Shown here: positions 42,965-51,208 of the stretch, piece after piece
Layout of the letters: each line of letters starts with the position of its first letter
Position numbering within the stretch: the first letter of the stretch is position 1
Assembly (NCBI GenBank): GCA_949292445.1
Contig: CASEZU010000070.1
Coordinates: forward strand, 1-64,000
DNA length: 64,000 bases
Direction: 5' to 3'
Source: an uncultured Spirochaetales bacterium
GTDB taxonomy: Bacteria > Spirochaetota > Spirochaetia > Sphaerochaetales > Sphaerochaetaceae
Translations under genes and position numbers: made by a program
Notes under the pieces: generated by a model
Told to the model about the DNA's origin: nothing
Seen by the model: the letters and a program-made list of their open reading frames with translations, nothing else
Databases searched by the model: none

Positions 42965-42993
42965 AATGCCGCCGGAAATCAGCCGGCGGCATT
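42965..42993. terminator. Bidirectional terminator between GH88 and trxB2
   Basis: AATGCCGCCGG (42965-42975) pairs with CCGGCGGCATT (42983-42993) around seven bases, with ATTGC after it. It serves both converging transcripts. Confidence 0.7.
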
Positions 42994-43012
42994 ATTGCAG
43001 TCCGATAAAGTC

Positions 43013-44230
43013 TCAGAGGACTTTCTCCACCTCTGAAAGCACGGAATTGTTGAATGGAGCCGCAAAGAGCTTCTCACCGCTTCTGAATACCATGACAGAT
43101 GGGACATCCGGTGCTCCGAGAATCTTCTGGAGCTTGTCACTCTTATAGACATCAACCACCTCGAGTGAACAGCTCCCCTCATGGCTCTTCGCGAATTCCT
43201 CGACAAGAGTCAGACAGTTCCTGTCATTCTGCTCCGAGGCATTGTAGAAGTAGCAGAGGACAGTACCCTCACGGAGGATACCGTTTCTGAGCGTGTTGAT
43301 CTCATCGACGTAGCGCTCTGCCATATAACCTGCGACAGCCCCGTCACCGACGCTGGTGGAGACCTGGCGGAGAGTCTTGTGCCGTACATCGCCTGCTGCG
43401 AAGATACCGGGGACATTCGTCTCCATATCCTCATTTGTCAGGATGTAGCCGCGGTTGTCGAGATTGACGAGATCCTTGAAGATCGCCGTGTTCGGAAGAT
43501 ATCCGATGAAGAGGAAGCAGCCATCGACATCGACGGGCATCAGCTCACCTGTCTTGAGATTCTTGAGAACGACAGTCCTCAGAAGCTCATCGCCCTCGAA
43601 TGAGTTGACTGCAGAGTTCCAGATGAACTTCATCTTCTCATTCTTGAGAGCCTTCTCCCTGGCGACCTCATTGGCATCCATGATGCCCTCATCGTGGATG
43701 ACGGAGACAATGACCTCGGAGGCGAAGCGCGTGAGGAACATGCCCTCCTCAATGGCGGCGTCGCCTGAACCGATCGCCATCACCTTCTTGCCGGTGTAGC
43801 GTGCGGCATCGCATGTGGCGCAGAATGAAATGCCCTTGTCGCAGTAGATATCCTCATTCTTCGCACCGGTAAGACGCGGCCTTCCGCCAGTGGCGATGAT
43901 GACAGCCTTCACATGATAATCCGTGCGGAATGTGGAAACGACCTTGTAGCTCTGTCTGTCCTCCACTCCTTTGACATCAGTCAGCTTCACCTTGACGCCG
44001 AACTTCCTGAACTGCTTGTCCATGAGCTTCATGAGCTCGGTGCCGTCGATGCCTTCAGGGAAGCCCGGATAGTTCTCGATCTCGCGGGTATAGGTGGCGA
44101 GTCCTCCGATGAGGGATTTCTCGATGAGAATTGTCTTGAGCCTTGCGCGTCCGGCGTAGAGGGCCGCGGTCATTCCCGCAGCGCCTCCGCCGATAACGGC
44201 GACATCATATTCTTCTATTCTCTTCTCCAT
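43013..44230 (-). CDS. Thioredoxin reductase fused to a thioredoxin-like domain
   Basis: A 405-residue protein. Residues 1-305 are a TrxB-type flavoprotein: VAVIGGGAAGMTAALYAGRA, ISFCATCDAARYTG (CATC redox pair), AIGSGDAAIEEGMFL (NADP loop) and IFAAGDVRHKTLRQVSTSVGDGA. The NADPH helix lacks the HRR arginines of the first copy. Residues 315-405 form a thioredoxin fold (GTVLCYFYNAS ... VDVYKSDKL ... VPSVMVFRSGEKL), where the usual CxxC is replaced by EQNDRNC, leaving one cysteine. It is third in the tusA-yeeE/yedE operon, so it probably handles sulfur-relay reduction. The start at 44230 follows GAGG; the extended frame to 44314 overlaps the neighbour. Confidence 0.88.
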   Translation of the reverse strand: MEKRIEEYDVAVIGGGAAGMTAALYAGRARLKTILIEKSLIGGLATYTREIENYPGFPEGIDGTELMKLMDKQFRKFGVKVKLTDVKGVEDRQSYKVVSTFRTDYHVKAVIIATGGRPRLTGAKNEDIYCDKGISFCATCDAARYTGKKVMAIGSGDAAIEEGMFLTRFASEVIVSVIHDEGIMDANEVAREKALKNEKMKFIWNSAVNSFEGDELLRTVVLKNLKTGELMPVDVDGCFLFIGYLPNTAIFKDLVNLDNRGYILTNEDMETNVPGIFAAGDVRHKTLRQVSTSVGDGAVAGYMAERYVDEINTLRNGILREGTVLCYFYNASEQNDRNCLTLVEEFAKSHEGSCSLEVVDVYKSDKLQKILGAPDVPSVMVFRSGEKLFAAPFNNSVLSEVEKVL

Positions 44231-44237
44231 ATGCGCC

Positions 44238-45461
44238 TCAGCTGTGAGCATTCCTCTCAGCAATCTTCTTCTGTTCCCACCAGTAGGCAAGAACCCACAG
44301 TCCGAGGAGGACAAGAAGCTGCACGAAGAGAGCCGGCATCAGGCCGCCGAAAGCCTGGGGAAGATAGACGGGGGAACCGGCCTTGAAGAATGTTCCCTTC
44401 GTCGCGAGGTTGAAGACCTCTCCGAGCGCTGAACCGCATGCGAAGAAGACGAATGCGATATAGTTCTGGAGATATCCCTCTCCCATTCTGACGAATGTTC
44501 CGGAAGCACAGCCGCCGGCAAGAACAGCTCCGATTCCGAAAACGAAGGAACCGAGGACGAGCGAGAGGTTCACGGCACCGCCTGGTGTTGACTCGAGCTT
44601 CGAGAGATCGATCCCATACTTTGAGGCATGGATGCCTAAGAAAAGGATCGTGGAAAGCGCAAGCGCCACGATGACAGCACGCGTGAGCTTTGTCTCACCA
44701 GTAAGGCCAGGGTCGCGGTATGCTGCGGTGAAGCAGAAGCGTGAACGCTGCATCACATATCCCAGTCCGATGCCGATGAAGATGATTCCAGGTACGGCAG
44801 GATAGGAAGGCGCCACCACGAAGCTGACGATCACGACAGCAAGCGCAAGCACGGCACCGAGCGTGATCTGGATGATCTTCCTCTGCCTTCTCTGCTCCGG
44901 TGTCAGGCGCTTCCTGTTAGGACGCTTGTTGCTCACAGGCGGCTCGAAGAAAGCCCTGAGGAGCCTTCCGCCCACTGTTGCGCCGATGAAGACGAAGAGG
45001 AGGAAAATCCATCCCGAGAGATTGAACTGCGGGAGCGATGAGAAAAGGCCGCCGATGTTGCATCCGCCGGCGATCTTGGCGCCGAAGCCCATGCAGAGGC
45101 CGCCGATCACTGCAGCAGCAACCTGTTTCCAGTGCTTGATCTTCCTGATCTTCCACTGGGCGGCCAAGAGGCAGGATATGAGAGCTCCGAGAAGGAGTCC
45201 GATATCCGTCATGGAAGCCTGGTTTCCGAAGAACTTGTATCCGGAGAGGCTGCCGTTGTAGATAGCCCAGCTGTCTGTGTCGATACCGAAAAGTCCCACG
45301 AACTTTCCGAACCATGTGAAGAACGGACCGGAGGCACCCCATGTTCCGCTGAATACAGCCATGGAAAGTGCGAGGATTGTGATCATCACGGCTCCGGTAT
45401 AGTAAGACCATTCGTTCTTCAGGAGCCTTTCATAAAGTGTTGGATTCTTCTGTTCTTCCAT
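44238..45461 (-). CDS. YeeE/YedE (TsuA-type) thiosulfate/sulfur transporter
   Basis: A 407-residue membrane protein with about nine to ten helices in two related halves. The conserved cysteines of the family are visible as GGCNIGGLFSS in the first half, RSRFCFTAAY, and GGCASGTFVRMGEG in the second half; in TsuA such cysteines line the thiosulfate path. The family brings thiosulfate or related sulfur into the cell, where TusA carries the persulfide. It sits between tusA (9-base gap) and a TrxB fusion (7-base gap), making a three-gene sulfur module. The ligand could also be selenium or another sulfur species. Confidence 0.9.
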   Translation of the reverse strand: MEEQKNPTLYERLLKNEWSYYTGAVMITILALSMAVFSGTWGASGPFFTWFGKFVGLFGIDTDSWAIYNGSLSGYKFFGNQASMTDIGLLLGALISCLLAAQWKIRKIKHWKQVAAAVIGGLCMGFGAKIAGGCNIGGLFSSLPQFNLSGWIFLLFVFIGATVGGRLLRAFFEPPVSNKRPNRKRLTPEQRRQRKIIQITLGAVLALAVVIVSFVVAPSYPAVPGIIFIGIGLGYVMQRSRFCFTAAYRDPGLTGETKLTRAVIVALALSTILFLGIHASKYGIDLSKLESTPGGAVNLSLVLGSFVFGIGAVLAGGCASGTFVRMGEGYLQNYIAFVFFACGSALGEVFNLATKGTFFKAGSPVYLPQAFGGLMPALFVQLLVLLGLWVLAYWWEQKKIAERNAHS

Positions 45462-45470
45462 TTCCGTTCC

Positions 45471-45692
45471 TTACTTCTCGATGGTGACTTCCCACTCGCC
45501 TTCACCGACTTCCTCGATGTCGACGTTGTAGCCCTGGCTTCTTGCCCAGTCCGGGACATTCTTCATAGCGCATGTATGGTCGATTCCGACAACAAGGATA
45601 TCGCCCTTCTGCATTCCCTCGAGCTCTTTCTGAGTCTTCATGAGTGGTACGGGGCAAGCCTCTCCGAGGCAGTCAAGATAACGTTCAGCCAT
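45471..45692 (-). CDS. tusA: TusA-family sulfur carrier protein
   Basis: A 73-residue protein with the two-layer TusA fold. LGEACPVPLMKTQKEL holds the CPxP motif, whose cysteine (13) carries the persulfide. VVGIDHTCAMKNVPDWARSQGYNV follows with a second conserved-looking cysteine. AGGAGG lies before the ATG at 45692. First gene of the tusA-yeeE/yedE-trxB operon; a possible promoter is TTGACT, 17 bases, TCAAAT (45716-45744, minus strand). In such clusters TusA delivers sulfur to downstream acceptors; the acceptor here is unknown. Confidence 0.92.
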   Translation of the reverse strand: MAERYLDCLGEACPVPLMKTQKELEGMQKGDILVVGIDHTCAMKNVPDWARSQGYNVDIEEVGEGEWEVTIEK

Positions 45693-45847
45693 ATTAAGAT
45701 CCTCCTTACAGCTGTATTTGATTCTGCGTAAGTCAACCAGTCAAAATGTGAAGTGTCCATCGAGAAAAGATCGGAACTATGAGAGGGACTATATTCTGCA
45801 AGGAAAAAACTGTGTTTTGTGCGAAATTATGGCACATGGCAAAGGAA

Positions 45848-45874
45848 ATGGGGCCCGCTTGATACGGACCCCAT
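45848..45874 (-). terminator. Terminator of the sugar ABC operon
   Basis: ATGGGG-C-CCG ... CGG-A-CCCCAT (45848-45874, one mismatch). On the minus strand it is followed by TTCCTTTG, about 25 bases after the binding-protein stop. Confidence 0.6.
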
Positions 45875-45897
45875 GATCTCATGTCCTGCGTGCTGTA

Positions 45898-47160
45898 TTA
45901 CTCAGCCGCCTTCACATCGGGGTATGCGATGATGATGTCATTGACAATCCTGTCGATCGCCTCATCAACTGTGATCTCTCCGACGATTGCCTGAGTCCAG
46001 TTGTCCCTGATGGTGTTGCCATATGAGGAACCCGGATGGTTGACCTGGATGATGAGGTCCTCGTTAGGCGCATTGGAAGAAGCAGCAAGCTCCTGCTGGA
46101 ACACGGCAAGCTCCTTGAGGTTGTAGTCCACATCGAGCGTGGTGACGCCTGAGAGGTAGTTCGCATCCGCGAGATACTGCTTGTAGTTCTCCGGCTCGTA
46201 GAACCACTTCACGAATTCGATGGCTTCCTTTTCCTGACCCGTTCCATCGAAAACACTGAGGAGGTTGCCGCCGATCATCGTGGCCTTTTCCTTTGCATAA
46301 GGCATGAGGACAGGTGCCCACTCGAAATCGGTGATGTTTTCAGCGAAATCAGTGAGGCTCCAGTTGCCGCCGAGGTGAGCAGCGACGCGGCCTGACTTGA
46401 ATGTATTGGCTGCTGTATCGACACCTACGATATCCGTATATGTCGCGATTCCCTCATTGACAAGGTTGATGATGAACTCCATGCCTTCCTTTGTCTCGGG
46501 AGAATCGAAAATAAGCGTATACGGATCATCTGCCGGAGTCAGCCTTGAGCCGAACTGATAGAGGATAGTCTGCATTCTCTGCTGTGCATGCTCGATGGCG
46601 ATACCCTCGCATCCTGTGCGCTCCATGACTGTCTTCAGTGCTTCAACGAACTCATCCCATGTCCATCTCTCCTCCTCGCTCTGCGGGTATGGAACGCCTG
46701 CCTCATCCCAGAGCGTGGTGTTCAGGAAGAGCCCTACTGCGGTGCTGTTGAGCGTCGTGGAGATGAATCTGCCATCGCGTACACTGTAGTTCATCGCGAA
46801 ATCCTCAGGATTAAGTCCTGTCTCATCCAGCGGATAGAAGTTGTCGGTGAACTGCTCGAACGTGTTGGTCGTGTTCTTCACAAGTGCAGGAAGGGCGCGG
46901 GCACGGATCCTGTTTGAAATCTGCGTGGGAAGATCCGAGAGGGATATCTCATTGACCTCGGCCTGAATTCCCTTGTCCTTATACTCCTCGTTGAACCTTG
47001 CCACAGCTTTCTGCATCGGGGAACCCTCAGTGGTATCACCGGAAAGAAGGATTTCAAGAACAACGGTGTCTCCGTCGCTGCTGCTCTCTCCTGATCCGCC
47101 CGCATAAAGAGGGACAAAGAGCGCAAGAACCATTAAACCGACAAGAATGATCTTTTTCAT
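45898..47160 (-). CDS. Sugar ABC transporter substrate-binding protein
   Basis: A 420-residue type 1 extracellular solute-binding protein. A signal peptide (KKIILVGLMVLALFVPLYAGGS) ends near residue 21 and has no lipobox cysteine, so the protein is periplasmic or held in another way, as in some spirochaetes. Family features are NSTAVGLFLNTTLWDEAGVPYP, ERWTWDEFVEALKTV, and FKSGRVAAHLGGNWSL with PVLMPYAKEKATMIGGNLLSVF. It is the last gene of an operon with two permeases; no ATPase is encoded, so a shared MsmX/UgpC-type ATPase must be elsewhere. The neighbouring GH28 and GH38 genes suggest an oligosaccharide ligand. Confidence 0.92.
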   Translation of the reverse strand: MKKIILVGLMVLALFVPLYAGGSGESSSDGDTVVLEILLSGDTTEGSPMQKAVARFNEEYKDKGIQAEVNEISLSDLPTQISNRIRARALPALVKNTTNTFEQFTDNFYPLDETGLNPEDFAMNYSVRDGRFISTTLNSTAVGLFLNTTLWDEAGVPYPQSEEERWTWDEFVEALKTVMERTGCEGIAIEHAQQRMQTILYQFGSRLTPADDPYTLIFDSPETKEGMEFIINLVNEGIATYTDIVGVDTAANTFKSGRVAAHLGGNWSLTDFAENITDFEWAPVLMPYAKEKATMIGGNLLSVFDGTGQEKEAIEFVKWFYEPENYKQYLADANYLSGVTTLDVDYNLKELAVFQQELAASSNAPNEDLIIQVNHPGSSYGNTIRDNWTQAIVGEITVDEAIDRIVNDIIIAYPDVKAAE

Positions 47161-47176
47161 ATATGCTCCTTTTTTA

Positions 47177-48010
47177 TTAGCCTTTGATTCCTGAAGACAT
47201 GCTCGATGACATGATCTTCTTGTTGAATATGATGAAGATGACGAGGACCGGGATCATCGTCAGGACGGAAGCTCCCAAGAGGAGGCCCCAGTCAAGGGAT
47301 ATCGAATCCATGGCGCTTATGCTCCTGAGAGCGAGCTGCAGCGTGTACTTCTCCCTTGTGTAAAGCGAGATGAGCGGCCAAATGTAGTCATTCCATCTCC
47401 AGCGGAAGGAGAAGATGGAGAGGATCGCAACCTGGCTCATGCAGATGGGGAACATGATCCGGAAGAATATCGTGCCCTCATCAGCGCCGTCGATCCTCGC
47501 CGCCTCAAGAAAGTCATTGGGAACCGAGACGAAGAACTGGCGCATGAGGAAAATACCTGTCATCGTGCCGATTGCCGGAACGATACAAGCCCATAGGGAA
47601 TCATACATGCCCAGTGCCCTTATGACCTCGAAGCTGGGGCTCATGATGATCTCAGTCGGGAGCATCGTCGTGGAGAGGAGGCAGAGGAAGAAGAATGACA
47701 GCCACTTTGCCTGGTACTTGGCGAGAGCGAAACCGCACATGCTGCTGAAGAGAACAGTGAAAACCGTCGCCACGACTGCGACAAAGAGGGAGTTGCCCAT
47801 ATACAGCATGATGTTGAAGCTGTCGAGCGCCTTCTGGAAATTGAGCAGTGTCGGCTCCTGCGGGAAAAGATGCAGCGGATAGCTGAAGAGCTCCGACGAA
47901 GGCTTGAAGGATGAGAATATCATCCAGACGCAGGGAAAGGCCCAGATAACCGCGAAAAGAATCGAGAGAGCGCTCTTTCCAGCTGATTTGAGTGTGTTTT
48001 TCCTGATCAT
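47177..48010 (-). CDS. Sugar ABC transporter permease (MalG type)
   Basis: A 277-residue inner-membrane permease with six helices. FRIMFPICMSQVAILSIFSFRWRWNDY carries the EAA-type cytoplasmic loop region (EAARIDGADEGTIFFRIMFP), which docks with the ATPase. It begins RKNTLKSAGKSALSILFAVIWAFPCVWMIFSSFKP as CUT1 family inner permeases do. It is one base away from the upstream permease stop and 16 bases before the binding-protein gene, so it is translated from the same mRNA. Confidence 0.93.
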   Translation of the reverse strand: MIRKNTLKSAGKSALSILFAVIWAFPCVWMIFSSFKPSSELFSYPLHLFPQEPTLLNFQKALDSFNIMLYMGNSLFVAVVATVFTVLFSSMCGFALAKYQAKWLSFFFLCLLSTTMLPTEIIMSPSFEVIRALGMYDSLWACIVPAIGTMTGIFLMRQFFVSVPNDFLEAARIDGADEGTIFFRIMFPICMSQVAILSIFSFRWRWNDYIWPLISLYTREKYTLQLALRSISAMDSISLDWGLLLGASVLTMIPVLVIFIIFNKKIMSSSMSSGIKG

Positions 48011-48011
48011 A

Positions 48012-48905
48012 TCAATACTCCGCCTCCTGCTTCGCGTTCACGCACGTCTGCAGATACGAAACTGCGAGAAGAATCACGAACATGACCATCGAGGCCGCAC
48101 TCGAGTATCCGACATCCAGCCTTTCGAATCCTGTCTTGTAGATGTACTGGATCATATATGTGGTAGCCGTTCCAGGGCCTCCGTTGGTAAGCGTGAGAGG
48201 CATTGCGAAGACCTTGAACGAACCGACGATCTCAAGAAGTATGACCATGAAGGAAAGCGGCTTGAGGGCTGGAAGCGTTATGACCCTGAACTGCTGCCAC
48301 CACGAAGCCCCGTCTATCCTCGCCGCCTCATAGAGATCCTGAGGAACCTGCTTGATGCCGCCGATGAATATGAGCATATTCACACCGCAGCCTGACCAAG
48401 CGCTCGCGACTATTGTCGTAATGAATGCAGACGTGGGATTCGAGAACCATTTGACGGGTTCGGCGCCTGCGACAGTCAGCACATAGTTGATGAAGCCGTA
48501 GCTTTCTGAGAAAAGCCATTTCCAGGTGACACCGACCATGATGGAGGAAAGCAGCGTCGGCCAGTAGACGAGAATACGGGTGATGGCATTGCCTTTGATC
48601 TTGTCATTGGCCAGAAGAAGGGCCAGCGCCAGCGAGACGATGTAGCAAAGCGGAACGCTGACCACAGTGTATTTCACTGTGTTGAAGAGGACGGAGTAAT
48701 ACTCCGCATCATGGAAGAGGCGGTCATAGTTCTGCAGGCCGATGAAATCCATGCGCCCGAGCCCGTTGTAATTGGTGAAGGAATACCAGACACCGATGAT
48801 GGCCGGGATCAGGAAGAAGACAATGAAAAGGATTATATTAGGGGCACAGAAGATCAATGCCCAACGCTGATACCGGGAATATCCTGGTTTCTTTTGTTTT
48901 TTCAT
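48012..48905 (-). CDS. Sugar ABC transporter permease (MalF type)
   Basis: A 297-residue permease with six helices: RWALIFCAPNIILFIVFFLIPAI, an N-terminal FTNYNGLGRMDFIGLQNYDRLF segment, and the EAA loop EAARIDGASWWQQFRVITLPALKP. Typical of CUT1 sugar transporters. The start at 48905 has AGGAGG five bases upstream; the frame to 49028 would run into the regulatory region. First gene of the operon, read divergently from the GH28 gene. Confidence 0.93.
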   Translation of the reverse strand: MKKQKKPGYSRYQRWALIFCAPNIILFIVFFLIPAIIGVWYSFTNYNGLGRMDFIGLQNYDRLFHDAEYYSVLFNTVKYTVVSVPLCYIVSLALALLLANDKIKGNAITRILVYWPTLLSSIMVGVTWKWLFSESYGFINYVLTVAGAEPVKWFSNPTSAFITTIVASAWSGCGVNMLIFIGGIKQVPQDLYEAARIDGASWWQQFRVITLPALKPLSFMVILLEIVGSFKVFAMPLTLTNGGPGTATTYMIQYIYKTGFERLDVGYSSAASMVMFVILLAVSYLQTCVNAKQEAEY

Positions 48906-49213
48906 CGCTCCTCCTTTTGCAGATGAAAATTGCATTTTTTTCCTTATGATAATGGCAAAATCCAAAATTAGTACTCTAATTTTTGTCATATTCCATACCA
49001 TATATTGTAAAATTTGCTTTTTAAGCATTAAAAATACGCAAAATAAGCATCATTTTGCAATTTTGTATGGAGCAAAGGGCCGTTTTCCTGGAAATCAGGA
49101 CAAAATATGAATAATATAATTCTATAAACAAATAATTACTTGCATATATTGTGAAATTTTACTTGACAAATATCCTGTGACACCCAGAAATCTAAGGTAT
49201 TAAGGATATTCAC
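48906..49213. promoter_or_regulatory. Divergent AT-rich control region of the ABC and GH28 genes
   Basis: These 308 bases hold no gene but several repeated signals. CATATATTGTAAAATTT (48999-49015) recurs as CATATATTGTGAAATTT (49143-49159), one mismatch in 17 and 144 bases apart. AAAATTAG-TACT-CTAATTTT is a palindrome at 48964-48983, and GCAAAAT...ATTTTGC another at 49038-49058. TTGACA (49164-49169) may be the -35 box of the GH28 gene. The two copies of the 17-mer lie about 94 and 55 bases from the ABC and GH28 start codons, as expected for activator sites, perhaps for the AraC protein encoded at 51201. Confidence 0.55.
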
Positions 49214-51208
49214 ATGGAACTCGATTTCACAGAACTCAAAGCACCTCTTGTCTTCAGGAAAACGCCGGAGATGACATACACGGATCTCTGTGCATCACGG
49301 AGCGGGAACCGCATCGAACTTTATTTCAAGGCAGCAGCCGGCGATGGGGAGACTGTTCTCTCAAGCTGGACGGAGGACATGATCAGATGGAGCACGCCGG
49401 AAAAGGCTGAATGGCCCGGAAAGGAAGAGGCTGTGGCATGCGGCCACATTATCGCGGAGGAAGCTGAAGGGCTTGTGGCATACAGCCTGGAGGATCATGC
49501 CCGCACCCCGCTCGACCTCGATTCAGAGCGAGTGGGAGGAAAAGGTGCAAAACCCGCCAGTCCCAGCGCTGTCAGCTTCGGTAATTTCACATATCTTTTC
49601 TACATCATCGGCGGCTCCATTGCCGTAGCTGCGACAGCTGATGGAGTGAACTACATCTCATTCCTCCGCGATGAGCCGACATATCCTGAGAACGGGACAA
49701 TATATGAAGGCGATTACTACCGCCCCCTCCCCTTCCATGAATATATAAAGCCGGAACCGGTACCTTCCGGGGACAATGTCTTTGATGTCAGATCATTCGG
49801 AGCTGTCCCGAGCATGACATTCATCTCAACACCGGCCTTCAGGGCCGCACTGGAAAAAGCGGCGAAGTGCAGGGGCACTGTCGTCGTAGACGGCGGCTAT
49901 TACTGCGTCTCCACTCTCACAATCCCCTCCGGTGTCACCCTCTTCATCGCCTATGGAAGCGCAATTGTGGCCTCGAGGGATCTCTCGCGCTACCGCAACA
50001 TGATGATCGGCTGCATAGATGCAGAGGACGTCACGATACGCGGAGGCGGAAAGATCATCGGCAACGGCGAGTATTTTGTCCACCTGCCGCTCAGGCGCCC
50101 GCGCCTCAAGCCGCTTGATTACTTCAGGCTGCCTCCCATCCCGTATGATCCCATGGGGTATCCTGTGGACTCTGCCCGCTATGCATACAGATCGCGCATC
50201 CGCTATGCATTCGATCCGTACGGAAACGGGGGAGAGGAAGTCGAGCGTCCGCTCAACAATGTCTGGATCCGCGGAAGCCGCAATGTGCTGATCGAGAACA
50301 TAGTGATCGAGGACTCGTTCGAATGGACACTCAATCTCGAGTTCTCCAGGAATGTGAAGGTTCGCAATGTCGTTGTCAATGACAACCGGCACGTCGCCAA
50401 TACTGACGGAATCGACATCACAAGCAGCATCGATGTGGACATCGAGCACTGCTTCATATCCTCCGCCGATGACGGAATATGCATCAAGGCACCCCGCTAC
50501 CAGGAGCATGATGACAGAGCAGCGGAAGGTGTCAGCGGCGAGCTGGGGCCTACGGAGAATGTGAGGATACGCGACTGCACTGTGATGACTGTGATGAATG
50601 CATTCAAGATCGGTACAGGCACCTTCTATGATGTGAGGAATATCAGCGTGGAGGACTGCACCTTCATGCTTCCCGATATCTTCCCCGGATCGACTTCCGG
50701 AATCGCTGTCGAATGCGCTGACGGCGGCACCGTCGAGGATGTTGCGGTGAGGAATATAAGGATGGACAGCATCTGCTGCCCCATCTTCATCATGCTCAAC
50801 CGGCGCAACTGCGATGGCTTCCTCTCCGAGGATGATGAGAGAAGGAGAATGAAAGGAGGAAGGATCAGGAACGTCACAATAGAGAATGTCGAGGCAAGAA
50901 AAGCCGAGATGCCGAGCATCATCACAGGATTCCATGATGAGGAGAGCGGCACTACAGGATACATCGAGGATGTGACTGTCAGGAATTTCAGCTGCCGCTA
51001 TGCAGAAGACAGGGAGGTGATCAGCATCAGGAAGAAGATCCATGAGAGCATCACCGATTATCCTGAGGCAAACTCCTTCGGAGATGTACCGGCATATGGA
51101 ATCTACGTGCGACATGCGAAGAACATTGCTCTGAGCGGCATCAGCATAGATCCGAGGAGCACAAATACAAGGGAATGCATCGTCACAGATGATGCAGAGC
51201 TCAGATGA
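49214..51208 (+). CDS. GH28 glycoside hydrolase (polygalacturonase-like)
   Basis: A 664-residue protein. Residues about 195-650 form a right-handed beta-helix of family GH28, opening with VFDVRSFGAVPS. The catalytic region includes HVANTDGIDITSSIDVDIEHC (NTDGID) and SADDGICIKA (ADDG), and a KIGTGTFYD segment stands where GH28 has its HGxS/(G)SE region. Residues 1-190 are an extra beta-rich domain (LYFKAAAGDGETVLSSWTEDMIRWS, LFYIIGGSIAVAATADG) of unknown role. No signal peptide, so the target is a cytoplasmic galacturonide or related oligosaccharide. AAGGA lies eight bases before the ATG. Exact substrate (polygalacturonan, rhamnogalacturonan or other) is not determined. Confidence 0.88.
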   Translation: MELDFTELKAPLVFRKTPEMTYTDLCASRSGNRIELYFKAAAGDGETVLSSWTEDMIRWSTPEKAEWPGKEEAVACGHIIAEEAEGLVAYSLEDHARTPLDLDSERVGGKGAKPASPSAVSFGNFTYLFYIIGGSIAVAATADGVNYISFLRDEPTYPENGTIYEGDYYRPLPFHEYIKPEPVPSGDNVFDVRSFGAVPSMTFISTPAFRAALEKAAKCRGTVVVDGGYYCVSTLTIPSGVTLFIAYGSAIVASRDLSRYRNMMIGCIDAEDVTIRGGGKIIGNGEYFVHLPLRRPRLKPLDYFRLPPIPYDPMGYPVDSARYAYRSRIRYAFDPYGNGGEEVERPLNNVWIRGSRNVLIENIVIEDSFEWTLNLEFSRNVKVRNVVVNDNRHVANTDGIDITSSIDVDIEHCFISSADDGICIKAPRYQEHDDRAAEGVSGELGPTENVRIRDCTVMTVMNAFKIGTGTFYDVRNISVEDCTFMLPDIFPGSTSGIAVECADGGTVEDVAVRNIRMDSICCPIFIMLNRRNCDGFLSEDDERRRMKGGRIRNVTIENVEARKAEMPSIITGFHDEESGTTGYIEDVTVRNFSCRYAEDREVISIRKKIHESITDYPEANSFGDVPAYGIYVRHAKNIALSGISIDPRSTNTRECIVTDDAELR

